Source of the DNA: Siphonodentalium dalli
Taxonomy: Eukaryota; Mollusca; Scaphopoda; Gadilida; Siphonodentaliidae
Length of the DNA: 64,000 bases
NCBI GenBank assembly: GCA_032622095.1
Contig: CP136066.1
Coordinates: 10,997,784-11,061,783 of the forward strand
Direction: 5' to 3'
A program made the translations under genes and the position numbers. How positions within the stretch are numbered: the stretch's first letter is position 1; each line of letters begins with the position of its first letter. The notes below the pieces were generated by a model. That model was given only the letters and a program-made list of their open reading frames with translations, made no database searches and was not told the DNA's origin. Below, in pieces: positions 36,350-45,996 of the stretch.

Positions 36350-37346
36350 CCAGATATTTTTCATGCAACCCGTTTCATACCAAATCGTTCACCATATTGT
36401 TGTAATTGTTGTTGCTGTGGTTGCTTTTTGATGCTGTTGTTGATGTTAGTTTGGTTGTTGTCGTTGTTTTTCTTATTTTAGTTGCTGTAATGGCAGCGGC
36501 ACAATTTGGAACATACATTTACACACTAGCAACTTGAGGAGGTGGACTACCTTATATCAAAGGTTAAGATGAGTTATACACTAATACTTTGGAACATTGT
36601 ACTAAAACATTAGGTTTGAGAAGGTGTGTTTATATTCCTGGAAAGAGTCAGAGAAGTATTACTGGACTTGTCCAAACATGTCACATATAAGTGTTTGCCA
36701 TTGGTTAATATTAAGATATATAAATGAGGTGCATTTGACATCACAGTCACTGGGGTAAAGGAAAGGGGCTATCGACCATCCCGGGGGTAGCCACCCCCAC
36801 ACCCCAAATCACATACTCCCCATCACTTGCTGAGAAACCATTGCGAAGCATGGAGCTATATCACCAGAAGATTGTGAAACCAATGTATGGCCAACAGAGA
36901 TACCTAACAGTTACTGAAGAAAAGGGTGAAAATAAACATATGGCAATTATAAGATGGTATTTTGCCAATTAAATATGGAATTTATATGGACAAGGATCTA
37001 TGGTACAATATGTCTTCATATGGTGATGACATCAAAAAAGCGATATTAGAGAAACGTTCTGTGAAATAGCATATTGGGAGTGACTGGTTTCTGTGCTACT
37101 GTAATAAATATTGGACAATACGAATAGGAAAATTCTATAAACATAAGGAGTATCAAGAATCGTACTTCAAGTGTACAAAATGTTGCGGTTCTATGGCTGA
37201 ATAAATATATAGCTATAATTCAATACCTTAGTCAGTTTTACATCCATAGTTATGGTTCCAATATCATCCTGGGTATAGGCAAATATACCATATTTACCAT
37301 TTTTCATACATATTGTATACAATATTATATTTAGTCACCCTTACAT
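36350..37346. other. Unique loop between the palindrome arms
   Basis: 997 bp with no inverted counterpart. The left third is TTG/GTT-rich without an ORF (36395-36490). The centre and right hold the decayed PC4-like frame described separately. Confidence 0.85.
36850..37204 (+). pseudogene. Decayed PC4-like gene in the loop
   Basis: ATG 36850 opens 40 codons with GQQRYLTVTEEKGENKHMAI, stopping at TAA 36970. The +1 frame then gives ILPIKYGIYMDKDLW, a PC4-type PxKxGI-helix segment. It runs to TAG 37067 and continues to TAA 37202 with HIGSDWFL, IRIGKFYKHKE and a CTKC motif. The order of motifs parallels the two halves of the intact arm gene (RYLTV; then HIG...IRKFFYPK). It is a diverged, frameshifted relative. 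AATAAA overlaps the final stop (37200-37205). Confidence 0.6.
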
Positions 37347-39551
37347 CATATTTTTTTGTCATAAAAAACGGCGCGCCCCCCTCCCCCATCCCCCTTTTTT
37401 TGGTCAGGGTTTCATCCGGACAGGGGGAGGTGTTTAGGGGTGGGGTTTAACGAGGTCCGCGTTAAGTCGACTTACACATACATACTAGTTTCCCCGTTTG
37501 ACTAGACCGCGATTATAAAATGAGTCATTTCATAACACGAAATTAGTTTAAAATTCGTTCCGATATTAGTGTTTTCAAATTCGCGTTTATAAAAGTAGTC
37601 ATTTTGCATTGTCATACTTCGTCAAATACAACGTTTTTTATATTCCAAATATAGTGATAATAGCGTTTAAATTTTTTATCAAATAGCCGTTTTTTTAATC
37701 ACATATTACGCGTTTGTAAAATGGCCCATTTCATAACACGAAATTGACCATAAATAATGATATTCGAAATAAAAAAATGTGTACTTTTAACTATTTTTTA
37801 AGTTTTTGAACCTCGCGTTTTGTGGTGACATCACTCAGATTAAAAGATATGCCTAACGTATTGGGAGTACATTCTTTACTTTTATGTGATTGGTCTATGT
37901 ATCAGAATGTCGGAATGAAGTAATGTCATGGACGAACCTTACTGCACAGCTATATCATATCTATGTGTTTTACCGAAGAGATACATCTGAGAGTGAGTGT
38001 CTGAGAATACATGTATACCAGGCATATTAAAACAAATAGTATGCATACCTGACACGCATCGTTAGTTAGCAGATGGTCCATTAAGAACACAACAGCAACA
38101 CCAGACATGACATTGACAGCTGATCGAACTACGTGTATAGGAGAAGTAACGTGGAGAAATTAGAGAAATTACAGTGTTTAAGATTCAATAAAGGTTATCG
38201 AAATGTCAGTTAGAGGGGGGCATTGGGGTGAGAAATCTCGTTTGACATTCATCAGAAAAGAACTGCTGATTGTTGCCATTCACGAATATTGCATGAAAAT
38301 ACAGGGAAAATCATAACTCGATAGTTAGTATCTAATTCAAGTGTATGTGATGATAGCATGAATAAGCTTCTAGACACACATCGGCTATAGTAAAGTATTG
38401 TGATATACACGGTATTTTTAAAATAATTATTACATTAAATGATAAAAAATACATATAATGCCAGTTATGATATGTACACAATAAAATTGAGTCATAGTAA
38501 AGAGAGTGCATAATTAAGAAACACTCCTAACATCAATGGAGCATTTAATATACATGCACAGTATATACCCTAGACAGCACCATGTGCAACCGATTAGGTA
38601 TCATATAATGACTGAACCATCATATACAACCGAAATCAAACTCCCTTGTTGGCGAAAACACAGGCCTGATTAGCACGTTTGATCACAGACATGTCATTTC
38701 GTTTGATAAATGGCCGTTTCGATATAGTTTTGTGTGAAATACCACGTTTGCTAATATTGTACGTGATTTAACAGTGAAAATGACACTTAATCTACGTCAT
38801 AACGTATTTATATGTAACGGATTTGCTTCAAGAAACATGGAAACGCGTTCATATGCATAAATCAGTAATGTGCGCATTAAATGGTAATGAAAATGTACAC
38901 TGTGTGAACCGCCATAGACATGAGAACTATTACAAATTTATGAGTTGTCTCGCTTGTTTTAGTTGCATACATGATGTAATAAGTTCAGTTACCACCAATA
39001 AAGCAGTATTGACGAATTATTTTCAATATATTATCGAGTTTAGATTAAATTTCTACTAACAATGCTATAAATTAACAACAATAAAGATAAAGGAACGATT
39101 AACGAATACATCGTTATATAATAGAGCGTTTTGACAAGAAAATATGGAATTAATATACACATGTGTTCACATAGTAGGCCTTTTGTGGCATGAGGCTGTG
39201 GGTAATGTTTCCTCTGTATAACAGACTATATTTATAGGTGTTACAATACATATCATTGATGAAAAGAATACATGAAGTAAGTATTTATATACTAGTCTAC
39301 ATCAAATGGGTCCTTTGGTTTTGCCATGTAATGGAGATTTTAGAGTAATAATATGAATGAACTATGGCTGGAATACATAAAGTTGGTGCACAGATGTTTT
39401 CATTCCGTTTGTCCTTGTATTATATAGTTAAATCCATCAACGGATTTTGATTGGCTGTTATAAATATTATGATAAGAACTAAATACTTCATTGATCGCTA
39501 TTAGATATCAAATGCTCACTAGGTACGTGCAAATTTAGGGCCACAGATTGC

Positions 39552-39818
39552 GTGATTTTGCATCATGACGTGAAACTCGTGTCCAAGGACCTGTCAGTTA
39601 GCGGATTTCCTCGAATAAACAGAGGGTTTTGTAAATTGGGAATTATGGTTCCAACTCAACCAGTCTGTTGTATAGTGACCTATTTAATGAGTCATTCGTT
39701 GTCTTCTCGCATTAATTCCCCTCATAAGGTCACTACTTTCGAATCCACGCATTGCGATGAAATTGTTCAGCCTGGAAATTTTCCATCTGTAAAAAGAAAA
39801 ATAAGTACATCTATATAA
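39552..39818 (+). other. Unassigned ORF upstream of the BIR frame (mirror 33878-34144)
   Basis: Open frame lacking a good ATG at its start (GTG 39552), with KDLSVSGFPRINRGFCKLG. A weak donor-like GTAAAAAG lies at 39787. It could be a 5' exon of the BIR-RING unit or chance. I recognise no domain. Confidence 0.2.
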
Positions 39819-39943
39819 ACAATAATAATAATGTTAATACAGCAACCAATGAACGTGTTTCTATATATTACCATTGTTATAAGGCTTGAACTAACATTTA
39901 CAGGTTCATACTGATTGTCAGGGTGGGGGAGAAATAACAGGTG

Positions 39944-40669
39944 ATGGATATCCCGCCGCACGCCGCTGATTCGAGCGATAATAGTGTAAGCACGATACCA
40001 GAACTTTTAAACGTGTATGGTCTTACTGTGGCTTGAAAACCGTCATACCCAGAGTATCGAAATTTTCACTCGAGATTAGCTTCTTTCGTAAACTGGACCT
40101 CGCCCGTGGAGGCTGCTAAAATAGCTGGAGCTGGTTTCTTTTTCACAAAGACCGCTGATAAAACCATATGTTATAGTTGCGGATGTAGGTTGTGGCAATG
40201 GGAAAAGAGAGATGATCCTCGAACTGAACATTACCGTTTCTTTCCAAATTGTAGCTATCTCAATTATTTGCAACGTTTCCTGCCTGAAGATAGGTATAAA
40301 CAGTGGAACAGACCGAGATATTTAATGGAAATCCCCGATGTACCAGCAAATGTTTCATTGCAACGTCCCGTGGATAGTGCCTCTGTTCAAGACATGAATA
40401 CATTTTCAGTAGATGACCTTACCGTTAATTTCGAAGAAATGACTGAAATAAACGATGAGAGACTGTCTGGTTCCTATGAAGATGACTGGCCTGATACGGC
40501 AGTAGACGATTCTGAAGAATGCAAATGTATCATTTGTCTAGAGAAGAATAAAAACTGTGTGCTTTTACCATGTGGACACGTAGCAATGTGTGGCATGTGC
40601 GCGCTCGGTTCTGAGACTTGTCCCTTGTGCAGAAGCGTAGTGCGTGCCTATGCCAAAACTTTTGGTTAA
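39944..40669 (+). pseudogene. BIR-RING (IAP-like) reading frame with in-frame TGA, right arm
   Basis: ATG 39944 to TAA 40667 is one frame of 241 codons, broken only by TGA at codon 31 (40034-40036). After the TGA comes PSYPEYRNFH, then RLASFVNW, the standard start of a BIR domain. Zinc ligands follow as Cys76, Cys79, His96 and Cys103 (C-x2-C-x16-H-x6-C). A linker then leads to a C-terminal C3HC4 RING: Cys195, Cys198, Cys210, His212, Cys216, Cys219, Cys226 and Cys229 (CIIC, CGH, CPLC). The layout is that of short IAPs, common in bivalves and in several invertebrate DNA viruses. The TGA falls in the BIR N-terminal extension, so it is a nonsense mutation, readthrough, or a sign that the true start is downstream. 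A 67-nt intron that would remove it breaks the frame. Confidence 0.72.
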
Positions 40670-40917
40670 ATGATTCATACCTGCGTTATGAATACCCTGA
40701 ATCACGGTTGCGTGTCATTTCCGGCCCTTTCCTATAGGCCGAGACAGTTTACCACGAAACCCCTTTATTCTGTATTTAGCTAATGTACTTCCGAGCCACT
40801 GTCTGAGAGTTCCCTCTGATCGAAACATGATTGGCCCTTCCATATTTGACTAATACGATTCCGGGGGGCAATCTGATTGATTATATACTTTGAAACGGTT
40901 GTGATGGGACCGCCCAA

Positions 40918-40973
40918 TGACGTCATATAGGGTATAAACGTAATACATCCACGCGCCTCCGACATTTTCAGTT
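40918..40973 (+). promoter_or_regulatory. Compact promoter of the right PC4-like gene
   Basis: TGACGTCA (40918-40925), TATAAA (40933-40938) and a CAGT initiator-like TTCAGTTC (about 40967-40974) lie in order, with ATG at 40996. TATA plus CAGT about 30 bp apart is a common invertebrate and viral RNA polymerase II arrangement. Confidence 0.55.
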
Positions 40974-40995
40974 CAGCGTTCATCGAAACGACACC

Positions 40996-41517
40996 ATGAA
41001 TTCTAAAATTTTCACAAAACACTTAGGACGGGATAGATACCTTACCGTCGGTGAATATAAAAGCATCAAAAATATAGACATCAGAATATGGAACGATGGG
41101 AAGTTCCCTACTAAATTCGGCGACTGCCTGCGATTACAACAGTGGCTGGAATTAGCTGATAACGCACAGAAAGTGTATGAACATTTACAAAGCAGATCTT
41201 CTTTGGAAAGGATACATATCGGACATAATGAACACGTGACTTATGATCATGAACACCGTGTTGTACATATCCGAAAATTCTTTTACCCGAAAGACAGTGA
41301 GAGACTTTGCCCTACGAAGACAGGTGTAACTCTCAACCACTCAGAATTTGAACAGTTGATGTCCACCATTAATGACGTCACTGTGGCTGTACCGGAACTA
41401 CAAACTTTAGTACCCTGCTACATGCAAGAGGATCATAAAAAAAATCAGCTTGGCTTTTTAATGTGTAGTTTCTGTTCACCGGAATTATGCAAAACATATA
41501 CACCTGATTCGTTTTAA
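40996..41517 (+). CDS. PC4-like (transcriptional coactivator p15 type) protein, right arm
   Basis: Intact 173-codon intronless ORF, identical to the left-arm copy, with its own TATA/CRE promoter upstream and AATAAA 22 bp after the stop. Two PC4-like halves are visible, with TVGEYKSIKNIDIR and HIRKFFYPKDSERLCPTKTG as diagnostic stretches. The BIR-RING frame ends 326 bp upstream on the same strand. Retention of two intact copies, when the loop copy is decayed, suggests recent duplication or conversion of the arms. The ssDNA-binding role is family knowledge, not shown here. Confidence 0.6.
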   Translation: MNSKIFTKHLGRDRYLTVGEYKSIKNIDIRIWNDGKFPTKFGDCLRLQQWLELADNAQKVYEHLQSRSSLERIHIGHNEHVTYDHEHRVVHIRKFFYPKDSERLCPTKTGVTLNHSEFEQLMSTINDVTVAVPELQTLVPCYMQEDHKKNQLGFLMCSFCSPELCKTYTPDSF

Positions 41518-41538
41518 ACTGTAATTATTATGTAATGT

Positions 41539-41544
41539 AATAAA
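41539..41544 (+). terminator. AATAAA poly(A) signal of the right PC4-like gene
   Basis: AATAAA lies 22 bp after TAA 41515-41517. A second AATAAA-like motif follows about 25 bp later. Confidence 0.75.
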
Positions 41545-44416
41545 TGGATTGTGTTTGATAAATAATAAAATGTGTAAATTATTAAAAGATGCGTTCAGTT
41601 TTACTGCTATGGAAAAGCCGACCCACGTGTAGAAAACCATGTCGAAATTATTCTCTGGCATGACCTTCTTCGATTATCTTGTGATTTTTGTAATAACACT
41701 ACAGAATGAGAATGACTTGAGAAATACCACGACACGACCAAACTCTGCACCTCGTTCTGTAGTTTTATCACTTAAAAACAAAATAGCGGCCATGTTTTTC
41801 GTATGATTCGAACTAAAATCTTGTGATAACATCTGAGTGACGTCGGGCACGTACTCGCCAAATTGCATAATGATTGGTGGAAACATGAGCCCACTATGAC
41901 ACTTTAAAATTCGAAGTGCATTTATGACTTAAATAAAAGATGACAACTGGAGGCCAAGTTTCTCAACCGAGAACCCGTGGTTCGGCCTGAATTAAGCCTG
42001 ACATTTTATTTTAAATATCTAAAATTCGAAATAGTCTGGCAGCCATGTTATTGAAAAATATTCGAACCAAAATATGGTGCTGACCTCTAAGTGACGTCTG
42101 GCACGCACGTGACAAATTTCATAATGATAAGATAGAAAATGAGAACATAATGGTACTTTTTTTTACTTGAAGGTAAGTGACCACTCTGTTATAATGCTAC
42201 TGTCGTTTAACATAGATTTGCGACATCACTGCCAGCGGTGATCTTGAATTTTACTATTTTATGGCTAAATAATTTGGTTGATCCTACAGACGACACCCCC
42301 TGTCCGATCGTCACCAGATTCCACAACGATCTTCTGGATAACCAGGGTGAGAGTAATCTAATTTTCCCGAATTTCGTTAAAAAACATTACCACAGGCAGC
42401 AATTTGGTATCTTACTGTTTGATCCTCTTTTGCATGACTGAATTGTTTAGCAACTGTACAGACATATCCCTCATCTGATAGTCACCACACTTTATATTGA
42501 TCTTCGGGCTGACAACTAGATGGGAGCTATCGAATGCTTTGAAATTTTTTGGAAAACATTGTCGCCAGCAGTCATCTTCTATTTTGGTTTTTATATACAT
42601 GTATATCTCTTCATTCGGATAGCCAGTATTACGTAGGTACTTCAACTTTCCGCATTCCTGTCATCATTTGAAATATAAAAATTTACCTGATACATGCACC
42701 CTTCAAAATTTGTTTCGTCATATCTATTTTAATGACCCGTATGGTAATATTGATACAGATATATTTGTCAAACATTTCTTTGTACAATATACAGGTATTT
42801 AGTTTGTAACTAAATCTAGAAATATATAATAGTAGCTGGTGGACCCTACTTCGTCCGGGATGTTTCCCTCTGATTTTCGGAGAATTGCGCGATTTAACCT
42901 TGAATTTACCATTTTAAAGGTGAACGTCATGTCGGGTCACGATTTGACCCTTCCAAAACACATTTAATGTATGTGACCCTAAATGCGTTCAGTTGTATGT
43001 TCAAATATCTATGGGTAAGGCGTTGATTGATTCCTGATAGTTCGATTATATACACCATATTGTAAAGTGGTAGTTAGAGAAAAAGTATAACGAATGTTAG
43101 AGATGATTTAATCAAGTTTGCCATTGAAATAACAGTGTACCATTAGTCGGGATACATAGCTTAAAGGGGCCACATACAGGTATTTTAAACGGACCATATA
43201 CGATGCCATTATGAAATTATGAAGGAATTTTCAATACTAGTCAAATAGAATGTTGTGGAATTTCCACATGTAGAATGTTCCAGAAAAATTGCGTGGTTGA
43301 AGATTACATGTGTCCAATGAGCGGGGAGTGAGTCGTTAGGGTTCACACAAAGATTGCATTGAAATTCCAATGACTCAGGTGTTGCACCTGAAGTAAGTAT
43401 TGGTTATTTACTAGCAGCACCAAACATCGATACGAACGTCTCCAAGGTTATGAAACACACATAACCCCGTGAGAGCTTTCCGATTAATGACAGCAAGCCA
43501 TATTTCCGACTAAATCCTGAAAATACCAATAATTCTGTTGTGGATAAGGGGTCGATTAATTAGGGCATTACTGTATGTGATCTATGTGCATGAAATATAT
43601 AGCCATAAAACAACACACCTCTACGCCTGGCTCTCTCTCTCTCTCTGCCCCTCTCTCTTTCTTCCGCTACTCTTTTATGTTTGCTAGAGTATGAGAGGGG
43701 CCTCGTTTGGTTACATACGACCATGAAAGTAATATTACCTGTATACAGATCATTTACTTTACTAAAGGGGAATATTCAAGAAGGTAGATAACTCGAGGGT
43801 TTAATATATTGCGAGAAAGACGAGACCTTAGCTTTGTTGCCTCTGTCAGCACACTTAATGACATGTGTTTGTGATGAAGGTTATAGCGCATCGGGCGAGA
43901 GATGTTAATCTTTTTAATAATGTGGATTCAAACAGCAGAGCAATGGCTGGAGAATGTGAAGCTTCGAAAATTGCAGAATGATTCCATTAATCTATTCTGT
44001 GAATGATTGTGCAATACTTTACCATGAGATTAAACCAGACGCTCTTCAAATGTCTTCAAATGAGAACATGTTATGGGACCATGGACTTGAGCGATTCAAA
44101 CTGAAGCTTATATGGCGAACATTCCAAATGCATTGGCAGAGCATGTGATACAAGTGCTTTTGATAAACAGACAGTGCGTTGTCGATTCTAATGAGTTTAC
44201 TGCCCAACTGTCAGGTCACGTGACGACTTTGAGAATATTATATTATAGGAGATACCCTCTGTTATTGTTTTTTCACATTCTAGAAAATTCTTGTTTCCTA
44301 GAGGTAATCTGCATATGTATTATTAGATATTTTGAAATATATATATGGTCGATGCGCTAAATGATTTCTGAGAATTTGTTTACAGGGATACACCAGAGAG
44401 AGAGAGACATAGAGAT

Positions 44417-44455
<39 letters not shown>

Positions 44456-45727
44456 GAAGAGAGAGATAAAGGGGATGAGATGCTGGGAGAGGGGGTAGTT
44501 GTGAGAAGTATTCCATAATTGAGTTGAGTTGATACGTAATGATACGTAATATGTAAAGATTTGTAAGGCAGAACGATTAAAGAAAGCATATAGAGCACCA
44601 GAAGAGATATATTTTAATAAATATTATTAACAGATGTGGAATTCAAGAGAATAGTGTACCGCCAGTCTGAACCGATTAGTGTGTATCTGTTTGTGAAAAT
44701 GTATAATGATCGGTGTCCCTACATACTTCATAAATGCTTTAAGTTGGATTGCCAGGAAAATCTATGAAGTGATGGTCTCATACACTCATCCCCCCCCCCC
44801 CCCACTCTATTCACAAACCCCTTGCACAGAAGCCGTTAGGAACATGCATTTTTCAATAACAGACATGTTGATCTGTATCGTGGCAGTTAATGACTTAAAC
44901 GTGTGTTTAATTACGAAGCTTCGAGAATCTGTCTGTCTGTTGTGTTGTGTACGGAAACATATCGCTGTGATTTAATTTATTGGATATTGACATGTGTTTT
45001 ACCCCTGGTATACAGTCTGATTTATTCCTGAGAATTCGATTACAGGTATCAAATTAAAGGAACCACATACGACACAGGTATGAAACTTAAAGGGATCACG
45101 TACTATGCCTTTACAATTATGAAGGGATTTTTAATAGGGTCCAGAATATTGGAGATATCGGAGAAGGTTCCAGAACTGCTGGGCCAATAAGCGTGGAGTC
45201 AGCCGGTAGGGTTCATCCGGAAGTATTGCATCAGATTCCAATGACTCAGGCGTTGCGCCGGAAGTAAGGGATTGCGTTAGATTGTAATGACTCATTACAC
45301 CTTCGTTCTCAAATATACTTCGTACCTGATGAACAGTATACACGACGTACTTCGATGACGGAAGTATACGATTGCCCATTGTACCTTTCTCAAGGGCCCG
45401 AAAGCGTATACGACCATTCTCAAATAGCCACACCCACGAAGTACACATCCATATACAGAAGGACCCCCCACAACCGTGACGTATACAAATACCCACACGC
45501 GTATACTCAAACACCCACACGTCGCCACGTCATACGGTGCGGGGGCGGTGGTACTTTGATCTTCTTTGTTTACATACAACGTCGTTACGTCATACGGTGC
45601 GGGGGCGGGGTACTTTCCTTTGATCTCCTTTGATGTCGGAAGACAATAGGGCAGTAGAATATGTACCCATACTTCCAATGTACTTCTATAATGTACCTTT
45701 ACCCCTACAAGAGGCGTCTATGCAGCA

Positions 45728-45733
45728 TGTATG
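45728..45733. other. Target-site duplication TGTATG, right
   Basis: Identical to 27963-27968. It codes for His-Thr in ORF3 on the minus strand. Confidence 0.92.
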
Positions 45734-45904
45734 CATCCTTCTAATGTGATCATCCAGCCGGTACTTTCTGTTCGACGGAACCGAGTACTCACATTGGTGC
45801 CCATGACTGTCCCTCTGGTGCCGACTCCGCTGGGACCTTGAGAAAAACTCTCTACCACAATCGATGCATCTGAATCGACGATCATCAACCACTCGTCTTG
45901 GCAT
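45728..45904 (-). pseudogene. Retrotransposon ORF3, 5' portion with C2H2 finger
   Basis: ATG at 45904 opens 59 codons before the palindromic element interrupts the frame. Residues 13-34 form a C2H2 finger (Cys13, Cys16, His29, His34). A second finger-like unit keeps Cys38, His53 and His58 but has Ser where the second Cys is expected. The cut falls one codon after His58. Reading beyond 45728 into the element adds 13 foreign residues and stops at 45686. The ATG directly follows TTTAATTATAG, a plausible 3' splice site, so ORF3 may be expressed from a spliced RNA. It starts about 90 nt after the pol stop. A DNA- or RNA-binding accessory role is an inference. Confidence 0.7.
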
Positions 45905-45996
45905 CTATAATTAAAGAATGGAGGCATTTTGAGTCCTTGGATTTTTTTTTTATACAAATGATTGAAACTTATATACAAAATTCTCTGGCTTTCACT

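Larger units (their letters stand above)
27969..45727. mobile_element. 17.76-kb palindromic element with 6-bp TSD
   Basis: The element starts TGCTGCATAGACGCC and ends GGCGTCTATGCAGCA. Positions x and 73696-x are complementary across 8,381-bp arms (27969-36349 and 37347-45727) around a 997-bp unique loop. TGTATG is duplicated at both edges, and removing the element restores the frame of the host ORF3. A 6-bp TSD with TG...CA ends points to a retrovirus-type integrase acting in trans, as in Maverick/Polinton or Ginger-like elements. Cargo per arm is a BIR-RING reading frame and a PC4-like gene. I see no polymerase, integrase, packaging ATPase or capsid gene. It could be a non-autonomous foldback transposon or a deletion dimer of a DNA-virus-like element. 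Confidence 0.93.
37347..45727 (-). repeat. Right arm of the palindrome
   Basis: Inverted copy of 27969-36349. Its genes lie on the plus strand. The outer end stops exactly at the TGTATG duplication. Confidence 0.93.

Noticed and set aside
40034-40036. TGA as a selenocysteine codon or removed by a mini-intron
   Set aside because: No reason exists for selenocysteine in a BIR extension. A possible 67-nt intron (39986-40052) would leave the BIR out of frame.
27969-45727. Palindrome as a fold-back read or assembly artefact
   Set aside because: An artefact would mirror flanking sequence as well. Here symmetry stops exactly at a 6-bp duplication, a unique 997-bp loop separates the arms, and the interrupted ORF is restored by removing the element. 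A spanning read would settle it.
27969-45727. A complete endogenous herpesvirus-like or Polinton genome
   Set aside because: BIR-RING genes and long inverted repeats recall invertebrate DNA viruses, and a 6-bp TSD recalls Polintons. However, no DNA polymerase, integrase, terminase or capsid frame was found in either arm or the loop.
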